A program made the position numbers and the translations under genes. Shown here one piece after another: positions 1 through 6,117 of a DNA stretch of 8,727 nt. The DNA comes from Myxococcales bacterium. Lineage in GTDB: Bacteria > Myxococcota > Polyangia > Polyangiales > Polyangiaceae. The number at the start of each line of letters is the position of its first letter. The stretch's first letter is position 1. The notes under the pieces were generated by a model. It had not been told where the DNA came from. It saw only the letters and a list, made by a program, of their open reading frames with translations, and did not search any database. The DNA is taken from positions 1 through 8,727 of the forward strand of contig JAGQIY010000662.1 of NCBI GenBank assembly GCA_020430865.1, given 5' to 3'.

Positions 1-636
1 CTCGAGAAGTCGAAGACCAGCGAGACCCAGAGCGACGGCGCGGCGCTCTACGACGTTGGCGGTCGCGAGCCCAAGCAGCTGCCAGAGCTGGGGCCCCGCC
101 TCGACAACGACCCGATCTTCGAGCGGAAAGCCGAAGAAGTCGCGCCCCACGACCGCGACCGCACCATCGCCATGGTGCTGGGTGGCCTCGGCGTGGCGGC
201 GATCGGTACCGGTACGGCGCTGTTCATCACCGGCTTTGGCGAGAAGACCAACGCCCAGGGCGACCCGGAGACCGACAACGACACGACCCAGATCGTCGCT
301 GGCGCCATCACGGCCGGCGCGGGCTTCATCATTGGCATCGTGGGTCTCGCGGTGAACCCGGACAGCGCCGAGCGCGCCGAGGCGGACGCATCACGCTACG
401 TTTTCAACCCGAGTCAGGACGATCCGCGCCGGGTCAAGGCCATCATCGAACGCCACAACGCCAGGGTCCGAGCCCGCTGCAGTGCGGGTGGCGTGGAGGA
501 AGCCCCCGTCGACGCCCCGGTTCAGAAGCCAACCAACGAGGAGTCCGCACCCTGGCTCGACGAGGCAGCTCCGCCGACCAGCGGACCGCCGCCGGCCGAC
601 GCTCCCGTCGAGCCTCCCCCGCCCTCGGCGGAGTGA
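1..636 (+). CDS. Hypothetical two-helix membrane protein, C-terminal part (5' end outside window)
   Basis: The frame is open from the first base to a TGA at 634-636, so this is the last 211 residues of a longer gene. A shorter reading from ATG 172 would start inside the first hydrophobic helix and drop the charged stretch before it, so I prefer a partial gene. Visible parts are a charged polar region (residues 1-56), a Gly/Ala-rich membrane segment (about 58-79), a short acidic loop rich in Asp and Thr, and a second Gly/Ile-rich membrane segment (about 98-118). A charged stretch follows that ends near an ERHNARVRARC motif (about 151-161), then a Pro/Ala/Glu-rich tail of about 50 residues that is probably disordered. 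I do not recognise the family. The layout resembles the C-terminal membrane anchors of myxobacterial envelope proteins, which is only an impression. It converges on ddl with one base between stop codons. Confidence 0.75.
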   Translation, partial: LEKSKTSETQSDGAALYDVGGREPKQLPELGPRLDNDPIFERKAEEVAPHDRDRTIAMVLGGLGVAAIGTGTALFITGFGEKTNAQGDPETDNDTTQIVAGAITAGAGFIIGIVGLAVNPDSAERAEADASRYVFNPSQDDPRRVKAIIERHNARVRARCSAGGVEEAPVDAPVQKPTNEESAPWLDEAAPPTSGPPPADAPVEPPPPSAE

Positions 637-637
637 G

Positions 638-1648
638 TCAGACCGCAGCGCGGAGCTGCGCGAGGGTCGCCGCGTCAGACGTCAAGCGCACCACATCGGC
701 TGCGTCCCGACGGGCCACCTGCCCCGTGTGCAGCCGCGCCAGCTTGGCGATGGAGTCGCACAGCTCCGTGAAGCCGTAGCCCGCTTCACGAGCGATCTTC
801 GGCAGCAAGCTCGTCTGCGTCATCCCAGGCAGTGTGTTGACCTCGAGCACGTACTCGTTCTGCCCCTCGGTGACCAGCAGATCCACCCGGGCGGCGCCCG
901 ACACCTCGAGGGCGTTGGCCGCGCGTTCGGCGAGGTTCAATACCCCACGGTAACGCGTCGTGGGAAGACGCGCCGGCTGGTGATAGCGAGTCTTGCCCGG
1001 GGTGTACTTGGCGTCGTAGTCGTAGATCCCCGAGAGCGGCTCCACTTCGATGGCGCCGAGCACACGCCCGCCAAGGATCCCCACGGCAATCTCCTTGCCG
1101 CGAACGAAGCGCTCGACCAGCACGCTCTCATCGTACTTCAGCGCATCGGCCACGGCCTTGGCCAGCTCGACCGCGTTCTTCGCCACGCTCAGGCCAATGC
1201 TGGAGCCCTCGCGCCGCGGCTTCACCACCACCGGGAATCCAAACGAGCCGTGGACCTCCTCGAGATCCGCCAGTGTGTGCTGGGGACCAAACACGTAGTA
1301 CGGCGGAGTGGGCACGTTGTGCAGACGGAACAGCTCCTTGCTCTTCAGCTTGTCCATCGCGAGCGCCGAGCTCAGCACTGAAGAGCCCGTGTAAGGCACC
1401 CCGAGCACCTCGAGCAGGCCCTGCACACAGCCGTCTTCCCCCAGGCGGCCGTGCAGCGCGAGGAAGGCCACATCCATCGGCGCAGCCTTGAGCGCCGCGA
1501 AGGCGTCGACCCCCGGTCCCAGCACCACGCTGGCGACGTCCCAGCCCTGATCACCCAGCGCGCCGGCGACCGCCTGCCCCGACTTGAGTGAGATCTCCCG
1601 CTCCGCGGAGCTACCGCCCATGATCACGCCCACACGCTTTGCACTCAT
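638..1648 (-). CDS. ddl: D-alanine--D-alanine ligase (ATP-grasp)
   Basis: Cytoplasmic enzyme joining two D-alanines with ATP hydrolysis, giving the dipeptide that MurF adds to the peptidoglycan precursor. It has 336 residues, normal for Ddl. The N-terminal domain has GGSSAEREISLKSG (11-24) and HGRLGEDGCVQG (66-77), followed by PYTGSSVLSSALAMDK (85-100). The ATP-grasp part has VVKPRREGSSIGLS (141-154), VERFVRGKEIAVG (178-190) and YDYDAKY (209-215). The metal-binding end reads RVDLL (254-258) and LEVNTLPGMTQTS (268-280), so D256, E269 and N271 match the Mg2+ ligands of E. coli DdlB. Tyr215 aligns with DdlB Tyr216, which favours D-Ala-D-Ala over the D-Ala-D-Lac of VanA-type ligases. I chose ATG 1648 because an upstream GGAGGAG sits at good spacing and the conserved N-terminus begins there; a longer frame to 1753 adds 35 unlike residues. 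It is not beside mur/fts genes here. Confidence 0.97.
   Translation of the reverse strand: MSAKRVGVIMGGSSAEREISLKSGQAVAGALGDQGWDVASVVLGPGVDAFAALKAAPMDVAFLALHGRLGEDGCVQGLLEVLGVPYTGSSVLSSALAMDKLKSKELFRLHNVPTPPYYVFGPQHTLADLEEVHGSFGFPVVVKPRREGSSIGLSVAKNAVELAKAVADALKYDESVLVERFVRGKEIAVGILGGRVLGAIEVEPLSGIYDYDAKYTPGKTRYHQPARLPTTRYRGVLNLAERAANALEVSGAARVDLLVTEGQNEYVLEVNTLPGMTQTSLLPKIAREAGYGFTELCDSIAKLARLHTGQVARRDAADVVRLTSDAATLAQLRAAV
644..660. terminator. GC hairpin at the convergent 3' ends of the membrane-protein gene and ddl
   Basis: CGCAGC (644-649) pairs with GCTGCG (655-660) around the loop GCGGA. It lies eight bases past the plus-strand stop codon and inside the last codons of ddl. No T-run follows, so it is at best a weak terminator of the plus-strand transcript. 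It could equally be chance in GC-rich coding DNA. Confidence 0.25.
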
Positions 1649-1651
1649 TCG

Positions 1652-1658
1652 CTCCTCC
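1652..1658 (-). promoter_or_regulatory. Shine-Dalgarno site of ddl
   Basis: On the minus strand the sequence reads GGAGGAG, ending three bases before the ATG at 1648. This strong ribosome binding site fixes the ddl start against the longer in-frame reading. Confidence 0.8.
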
Positions 1659-1671
1659 GGGCGACCGATGA

Positions 1672-1720
1672 CAGCGGCCGGCCTGTCGTTAGCCGCTAGC
1701 TGACTAACGCCGCAGCGGCC
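1672..1720. repeat. Direct repeats flanking a near-palindrome in the ddl upstream region
   Basis: The 195-base gap between the phosphatase stop and ddl contains CAGCGGCC twice (1672-1679 and 1713-1720). Between the copies lie inverted arms GTTAG (1688-1692) and CTAAC (1704-1708), with an off-centre GCTAGC (1695-1700). The cluster ends about 20 bases upstream of the ddl ribosome binding site. It could be an operator or a leader RNA structure. I found no convincing -10/-35 pair and no other feature in the gap. Confidence 0.35.
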
Positions 1721-1843
1721 AAGTTTCAGGCCGTGCGTTCGCTCACGGCGCACGGACGTGGCGTCTCACCCCCGAACGCGCAGAGTTCGAGTGATACGTG
1801 AGCCGACCCGTCAGCGATATCCGGTGCGGAAACGCGTATTTGG

Positions 1844-2614
1844 TCAGGAGACTTCGACCAGGATCGCGGTGATGTTGTCCTTGCCCCCGCGCGCGTTCGC
1901 CAGCTCGATGAAGCGCTGCACGGAGTCTTGCCCTCCGCTGGCCGCCAGCGCCGGGATCTCTTCCGTGCGCAGATAGCCGTGGAGACCATCGGAGCAGAGC
2001 AGGTACTGGTCCCCCAGCTGCAGCTCGATGATCCCGGTGTCGACCTGGACGTAGTCCCGGTTGCCGACTGCGCGGGTGATCACGTTCTTGTGCCGACTGT
2101 GCTTGGCTTCCTCTGGCGTGATGAAGCCTTGCTTGATCTGCCAGGCCACCAGCGTGTGGTCCTCGGTGAGCTGCGTCACCTGAGTGTCTCGGATCTGGTA
2201 GATGCGGCTGTCGCCGACCTGCGCCGTGACCACGAAGCCGTTCAGGCTCATCATCGCGGTGATGGTCGTTCCCATCCCGCTCTTGCGCTTATCCATCTCG
2301 CCGATGGCAAAGACCATGTAGGTCGCGGCTTGCACCGCTCCCTCGAGCAGCCGCGAGGCCGCCGCCAGCGTGCGCTCGTCAGGCACTTCGTCCGGCCGCA
2401 GATCCGCCTTGCCGCGCTTGACCATGCCGTAGACGGTGTCGATGGCTTCCTGGCTGGCCACTTCTCCCGCCGCGTGCCCCCCCATGCCGTCCGCTACGAC
2501 CCACAGGCCGAGCTGATCGTCGCGCATGAACGCGTCTTCGTTGATTTCTCTGCGACGACCAACGTCAGTTGCTCCGTAGGAAAGGAGCATGAGCGGGTCG
2601 GACGGTTCGCTCAT
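1844..2614 (-). CDS. PP2C-family (PPM) serine/threonine protein phosphatase, Stp1-like
   Basis: Soluble metal-dependent phosphatase removing phosphate from Ser/Thr, in bacteria usually opposing Hanks-type protein kinases. At 256 residues it is a bare catalytic domain with no sensor or membrane anchor. PPM motifs appear in order: REINEDA (22-28), VADGMGGHAAGE (40-51), GMGTT (114-118), GDSRIYQ (134-140), LTEDHT (149-154), ITRAVGN (179-185), LLCSDGL (205-211) and GGKDNITAI (243-251). The acidic metal ligands expected of the family, D27, D42, D209 and D246, are all present, so it should be active. I chose ATG 2614; a GTG at 2668 in the same frame would add 18 unremarkable residues, with a GAGG only one base from it. 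The site before 2614 is weak (GAG) and lies inside a palindrome. No kinase gene is in the window. It is divergent from the FIST gene. Confidence 0.95.
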   Translation of the reverse strand: MSEPSDPLMLLSYGATDVGRRREINEDAFMRDDQLGLWVVADGMGGHAAGEVASQEAIDTVYGMVKRGKADLRPDEVPDERTLAAASRLLEGAVQAATYMVFAIGEMDKRKSGMGTTITAMMSLNGFVVTAQVGDSRIYQIRDTQVTQLTEDHTLVAWQIKQGFITPEEAKHSRHKNVITRAVGNRDYVQVDTGIIELQLGDQYLLCSDGLHGYLRTEEIPALAASGGQDSVQRFIELANARGGKDNITAILVEVS

Positions 2615-2616
2615 CG

Positions 2617-2633
2617 TCTCGTAGCCTACGAGA
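2617..2633. promoter_or_regulatory. Perfect 17-base palindrome at the start of the phosphatase gene
   Basis: TCTCGTAG (2617-2624), one central C (2625), then CTACGAGA (2626-2633): eight-base perfect arms ending two bases before the phosphatase ATG. It sits in the divergent region shared with the FIST gene. Its form suits the binding site of a dimeric repressor. As RNA it could also form a small hairpin covering the weak ribosome binding site. The regulator is unknown. Confidence 0.5.
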
Positions 2634-2658
2634 AAGCCCAACGCCCGGAAAGCGCATC

Positions 2659-2686
2659 TTGACGCCACGCCTCAGGATTTCAGACT
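2659..2686 (+). promoter_or_regulatory. Candidate sigma-70-type promoter of the FIST gene
   Basis: TTGACG (2659-2664) matches the -35 consensus at five of six bases. CAGACT (2681-2686), 16 bases further on, keeps the second A, fourth A and last T of a -10 box. Transcription would begin near 2693, leaving a leader of about 60 bases before the TTG start at 2755. The -10 is poor, so this is a suggestion only. Confidence 0.3.
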
Positions 2687-2743
2687 TGGGCGGGCCGGCG
2701 CCTGGTCGCTCTTCGTTCGGAGACGAGTCGGGCTTGCCTGTCG

Positions 2744-2750
2744 AAGGGAG
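2744..2750 (+). promoter_or_regulatory. Shine-Dalgarno site of the FIST gene
   Basis: AAGGGAG lies four bases before the TTG at 2755. This supports that TTG over the one at 2659, which has no such site and fits better as a -35 box. Confidence 0.45.
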
Positions 2751-2754
2751 CAAC

Positions 2755-3927
2755 TTGAAAGCCGGAAGTTTCGTGGTGGAAGCCCATGCGGCGGTGAAGG
2801 TGGTGCGGGCGCTCGAGAGCTGCATCCAGCGCCTGGCGTCGCCGCGCTGGCCCGTGGAGTCCGGGGAGCCCAAGGGTGCGGCGCTTGTGTTCGTATGTGG
2901 TCAACTGGGGCAGCAGCTGCCTGAGCTCGCTCGGCTGATCGCGGAGGCCAAGCTCCGCCTCCCCGTGCTGATCGCCGCGGGGACGGGAGTTCTGACCCAG
3001 GACGGGGAGATCGAGGATCAGTCCGCCGCCTCCGGTTTGGTGTGGACCGCTGGGCGAGCCGAACCGCTGTGCGTCGACAGCCGCACGCCGGAAGACCTCG
3101 GGGAAACACTCAGCCGCATGATCCAGGATCGCACCGCCAAGACCACGCCCACGGTGCTGCTCTTTCCCCGCAGCGAGGGCTTCTCTCCAGAGGCCCTCTC
3201 GCCGCTCTACGAGTCTCGAGGCACGCCCCACGTCTTCGGTGGAGGCACCGTGGGACCTCATGGCGCCTACCTCGTCCCGGCTGGGGGTGAGGCACAGACG
3301 GGGAGCGCTTGCTTGCTCTTTCTGCGCGGGATCTCCCCGCCGCAACTCCGCACGTCTCCCGCCTGTCGCCTGCTGACGCCGCTCCGGCCCGTCACCGAAG
3401 TGCGCGGGCCCATGGTGCTGGAGATCGACGGTGAACCGGCCCTCGACGTGCTCAGCGAAGCGGGTCAGGAGCTCGGCGACGAGCGCCTGATGTTCGTCGC
3501 CCTGGCTCCCGAAGCAGGCGGTGCGCCGGATCTCGGCGGCCGGCCCGACGTGATCCTGCGCGGCGTCCAGGGCGTCGACCCCGTGCGCCGCGGCATCCTG
3601 GTGAGCGACGAGGTGCGGGCGGGGATGCGCCTCGGCCTCGCGGTGCGGGACTCTCAGGCCGCACGGTCGGACCTGGACGCGGTCACCCGAGAGCTGGTGC
3701 GGGACATCCGCGGCGCCGCTCCGAGCTTCGCCCTGTACATCAACTGCGCTGGCCGCGGCTCCAAGCTCTACGGCCAGTACGACGTGGACACCCGCATCCT
3801 GCGTCAGCGCTTCGGCGACATGCCTATCGCGGGCATGTCCTCCGCCTTCGAGGTCGGGCCTCACGCGGGACGCCCCGCCTTGCAGCTGTTCACCGGCGTC
3901 CTCGGCTTGTTCACGGCGCCGTCCTGA
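2755..3927 (+). CDS. Stand-alone FIST-domain (FIST_N + FIST_C) sensory protein
   Basis: FIST domains are predicted sensor domains thought to bind small ligands such as amino acids; in many bacteria they are fused to kinase, cyclase or chemotaxis outputs. This 390-residue protein has no such output, no signal peptide and no membrane helix, so it should be cytoplasmic and would need a partner. The FIST_N half includes AALVFVCGQ (42-50), a Gly-turn segment AAGTGVLTQDGEIE (74-87) and VFGGGTVGP (160-168). The FIST_C half starts near 225 and carries the recognisable end: YINCAGRGSKLYG (328-340), then RFGDMPIAGMSSAFEVGP (352-369) and LFTGVLGLF (378-386). I start it at TTG 2755 because of the AAGGGAG just upstream; the frame stays open to a TTG at 2659, which would add 32 residues unlike the family. 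It is divergent from the phosphatase gene and 154 bases before sctV on the same strand. Confidence 0.85.
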   Translation: MKAGSFVVEAHAAVKVVRALESCIQRLASPRWPVESGEPKGAALVFVCGQLGQQLPELARLIAEAKLRLPVLIAAGTGVLTQDGEIEDQSAASGLVWTAGRAEPLCVDSRTPEDLGETLSRMIQDRTAKTTPTVLLFPRSEGFSPEALSPLYESRGTPHVFGGGTVGPHGAYLVPAGGEAQTGSACLLFLRGISPPQLRTSPACRLLTPLRPVTEVRGPMVLEIDGEPALDVLSEAGQELGDERLMFVALAPEAGGAPDLGGRPDVILRGVQGVDPVRRGILVSDEVRAGMRLGLAVRDSQAARSDLDAVTRELVRDIRGAAPSFALYINCAGRGSKLYGQYDVDTRILRQRFGDMPIAGMSSAFEVGPHAGRPALQLFTGVLGLFTAPS

Positions 3928-4081
3928 GCGAGAACCGCCACGACCGCTGGGCGAGCGCCGACGACGCCGCGGAAGCCTAGCGAAAGCGCAGAAAATCAGC
4001 CAGACTGGGCGCGCCGCGGGCTCGAGCCGCGCGGATCCATGTCGCTGGTGCGATCCTCGTCGCTTATCCTCCCGGAACCGA
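3928..4081 (+). other. Intergenic region between the FIST and sctV genes
   Basis: This 154-base gap has no open frame of note. It contains a perfect ten-base palindrome GGCTCGAGCC (4019-4028), extendable to a bulged hairpin over 4015-4031. No T-run follows, so termination is not shown. I see no clear -35/-10 pair. Read-through from the FIST gene into sctV is possible but the spacing does not require it. Confidence 0.4.
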
Positions 4082-6055
4082 ATGCCTACTCAAGCCCTGC
4101 TCCGTGGACCCAAGAAGCGCCCCCTCGGAGTCGCCGACGCAGCGCTTGCCGCGATCGTGATCCTGGTCGTGGGCCTGATGATCGTCCCGCTGCCGACCTG
4201 GCTCCTGGATCTACTCATCGCCACCAACCTGGCGACGTCCGTCGCCTTGCTCCTGGTGACGCTCTACGTGAGCGACGCGCTGAAGATCGCCTCGTTTCCG
4301 ACCATCTTGCTGATCACCACCCTGGTGCGCCTGGCGCTGAATGTGTCTTCGACGCGCCTGATCCTGCTTCAGGCCAACGCCGGTGAGGTGATCCAGGCGT
4401 TCGGCCAGTTCGTGGTCAAGGGCAACTACGTGGTCGGCGGCGTGATCTTTTTGATCCTGGCGATCATCCAGTTCGTCGTGATCGCGAAGGGCGCCGAGCG
4501 CGTCGCCGAGGTCGGCGCCCGATTCACCCTGGACGCCATGCCTGGCAAGCAGATGGCGATCGACGCCGAGCTGCGCAGCGGCGCCATCGACTCCGTCGAG
4601 GCGCGACGTCGACGCCGCGAGCTGGGCCGCGAGAGTCAGTTCTATGGCGCCATGGACGGCGCGATGAAGTTCGTGAAGGGCGACACCATCGCGGGCTTCC
4701 TGATCACCCTCGTGAACATCCTGGGCGGCCTGGCGATCGGAGTTGGCCAGAAGGACATGGACGCGGTGGGGGCGCTCAAGCGCTACGGCCTGCTGACCAT
4801 CGGCGACGGCCTGGTCAGCCAGATCCCGAGCCTAGTGATCGCCGTTTCCGCGGGGGTGCTCGTCACCCGTGTGGCGAGTGAAGAGGCGGGTACGCCGCTC
4901 GGCGAAGAACTGTCGGGGCAGCTGCTCGGCGCACCCAAGGCGCTGCGGGTCGCCGCCATCTTCGTCGGCATTCTGGCGATCATCCCTGGTCTGCCGGCGC
5001 TGCCATTCCTGATCATCGGTGGGCTGCTGTTCGTTGCCTCCCGAGCGCGCGCGCGTCAGCTGCGCGAGGTGGAGGAGCAGGCGGCCCGAGAGCCAATCCA
5101 GCAACGCGCGTCGGATCGTGGGGGCCCGCGCTTCGTTCCCGTGGTGATCCCCTGGGCGATGGAGTCGTCGCGAGATCTCGAGCCCCTGCTCGACGATGAT
5201 ATCCGCGGGGATGAGCTCAGGCGACCGGGGATCCGTTCGGCGGGCGTCGCCGTGCGGGAGGTGCTGTTCCGGGATCTCGGCGTCCCGCTCCCGCCGTGCA
5301 AGATCACGTTCTCCGACGAGCTACCAGAGCGCCATGTCGTGTTCAGCATCCACGAGGTGCCAGCCAGCGTGTTCGCGTTGCCCGAGGATCTGGACGATGG
5401 CGAGGTCGCCGAGCGCATCGTCGAGGAAGCCACCGCCGTGCTCCGTGATCGGAGCGCCGACTTCCTTGGCATCGCCGAGGTGCAGATGTTGCTGGATCAG
5501 CTGGAGCAGGTCGCGCCAGCGACCGTGCGCCAGGTGGTGCCCAAGCCCGTTAGCCTGCCGTTGCTGACCGACGTCCTGCGTCGGCTGCTCGAGGAGGGCG
5601 TCAGCATCCGGGATCTGAAGGGTGTGCTCGAAGCGTTGAGTCAGGTCGCGACGAGCGACAAGGACCCCCTGAACCTGACCGAGTTCGTGCGCTCGCAGAT
5701 GCGCCGCACGTTGACTCACGAGCTCACTCAAGGCGCTCCCGAGCTGGGGGTCCACGTGCTCGATCCGCAGATCGAGGAGACGGTCCGATCGGCGATTCAA
5801 CGCACCACGGCCGGCGCATTCCTGACCCTCTCCCCCGCCGCCGGGCGTGACATCGTCACCGCTATCGGTCGCGCCGTGAAGGCCGCGACGCAACCCGGCG
5901 AACACGTCGTGATCCTCACCCAGCCCGACATCCGGCGCTTCGTGCGCAAGCTGGTGGAGACGGACCTGCCCGAAGCACGCGTGGTGAGCTACGCGGAGCT
6001 ACTCCCCGAGGTGCGCCTCGAGACGCTGTCTCGCGCCAGCCTCGCTGGGCTGTGA
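4082..6055 (+). CDS. sctV: Type III secretion export gate protein SctV (FlhA/FHIPEP family)
   Basis: Inner-membrane core of the type III export apparatus: nine copies form a ring whose cytosolic domains take substrates from the ATPase and chaperones. It has 657 residues, near full length for the family. About eight membrane helices fill residues 20-320. The conserved loop has ERVAEVGARFTLDAMPGKQM (139-158), AMDGAMKFVKGD (190-201) and TIGDGLVSQIPSL (239-251). K196, D201 and D242 align with residues K203, D208 and D249 reported as essential in Salmonella FlhA. A linker leads to the cytosolic domain (about 350-657) with FLGIAEVQMLLDQLE (461-475), LRRLLEEGVSIRDL (499-512) and a RRFVRKLVE end (618-626). 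ALNVSSTRLILL (85-96), ELGRESQFYGAMDGAMKFVK (180-199) and SQIPSL look more like SctV/YscV than flagellar FlhA; the subtype call is by memory of those families. Start ATG 4082 has a weak GGAA upstream. No other secretion gene is nearby. Confidence 0.93.
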   Translation: MPTQALLRGPKKRPLGVADAALAAIVILVVGLMIVPLPTWLLDLLIATNLATSVALLLVTLYVSDALKIASFPTILLITTLVRLALNVSSTRLILLQANAGEVIQAFGQFVVKGNYVVGGVIFLILAIIQFVVIAKGAERVAEVGARFTLDAMPGKQMAIDAELRSGAIDSVEARRRRRELGRESQFYGAMDGAMKFVKGDTIAGFLITLVNILGGLAIGVGQKDMDAVGALKRYGLLTIGDGLVSQIPSLVIAVSAGVLVTRVASEEAGTPLGEELSGQLLGAPKALRVAAIFVGILAIIPGLPALPFLIIGGLLFVASRARARQLREVEEQAAREPIQQRASDRGGPRFVPVVIPWAMESSRDLEPLLDDDIRGDELRRPGIRSAGVAVREVLFRDLGVPLPPCKITFSDELPERHVVFSIHEVPASVFALPEDLDDGEVAERIVEEATAVLRDRSADFLGIAEVQMLLDQLEQVAPATVRQVVPKPVSLPLLTDVLRRLLEEGVSIRDLKGVLEALSQVATSDKDPLNLTEFVRSQMRRTLTHELTQGAPELGVHVLDPQIEETVRSAIQRTTAGAFLTLSPAAGRDIVTAIGRAVKAATQPGEHVVILTQPDIRRFVRKLVETDLPEARVVSYAELLPEVRLETLSRASLAGL

Positions 6056-6084
6056 GCGGCGCGCCTCACCCCCGAGGAAGGAAG

Positions 6085-6116
6085 GCCCCGAGGCTCCTCG
6101 AGCGAGCAGCCGGGGC
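6085..6116. terminator. Hairpin between convergent sctV and the helical-repeat gene
   Basis: GCCCCG (6085-6090) pairs with CGGGGC (6111-6116). Inside, GCTC (6093-6096) pairs with GAGC (6104-6107) around a seven-base loop. It fills half of the 62-base gap between facing stop codons, where a bidirectional terminator is expected. On the minus strand it is followed by a pyrimidine-rich CTTCCTTCC rather than a true T-run, so its strength is uncertain. Confidence 0.45.
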
Positions 6117-6117
6117 G

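Noticed and set aside
482..1381. Plus-strand open frame of 299 codons across the first gene's end and ddl
   Set aside because: It lies antisense to the Ddl catalytic motifs and shows no recognisable family features.
638..1648. VanA/VanB-type D-Ala--D-Lac ligase (vancomycin resistance)
   Set aside because: The YDYDAKY motif with Tyr215 is that of ordinary D-Ala-D-Ala ligases, and no vanH or vanX partner is nearby.
2565..2657. Short leader peptide from ATG 2657 (30 codons) overlapping the phosphatase start
   Set aside because: No ribosome binding site and no codon pattern typical of an attenuation peptide; it is better seen as an out-of-frame reading.
1928..2662. Plus-strand open frame of 244 codons opposite the phosphatase
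   Set aside because: The opposite strand carries every PP2C motif in order; this frame is a shadow.
2680..3864. Minus-strand open frame of 394 codons opposite the FIST gene
   Set aside because: Composition is His/Arg/Ala-rich without motifs, while the plus strand gives a clear FIST protein.
4082..6055. Reading the export gate gene as flagellar flhA
   Set aside because: The segments around residues 85-96, 180-199 and 246-251 resemble SctV-type sequences more than FlhA, and no flagellar gene is present. The distinction is not absolute without a tree.
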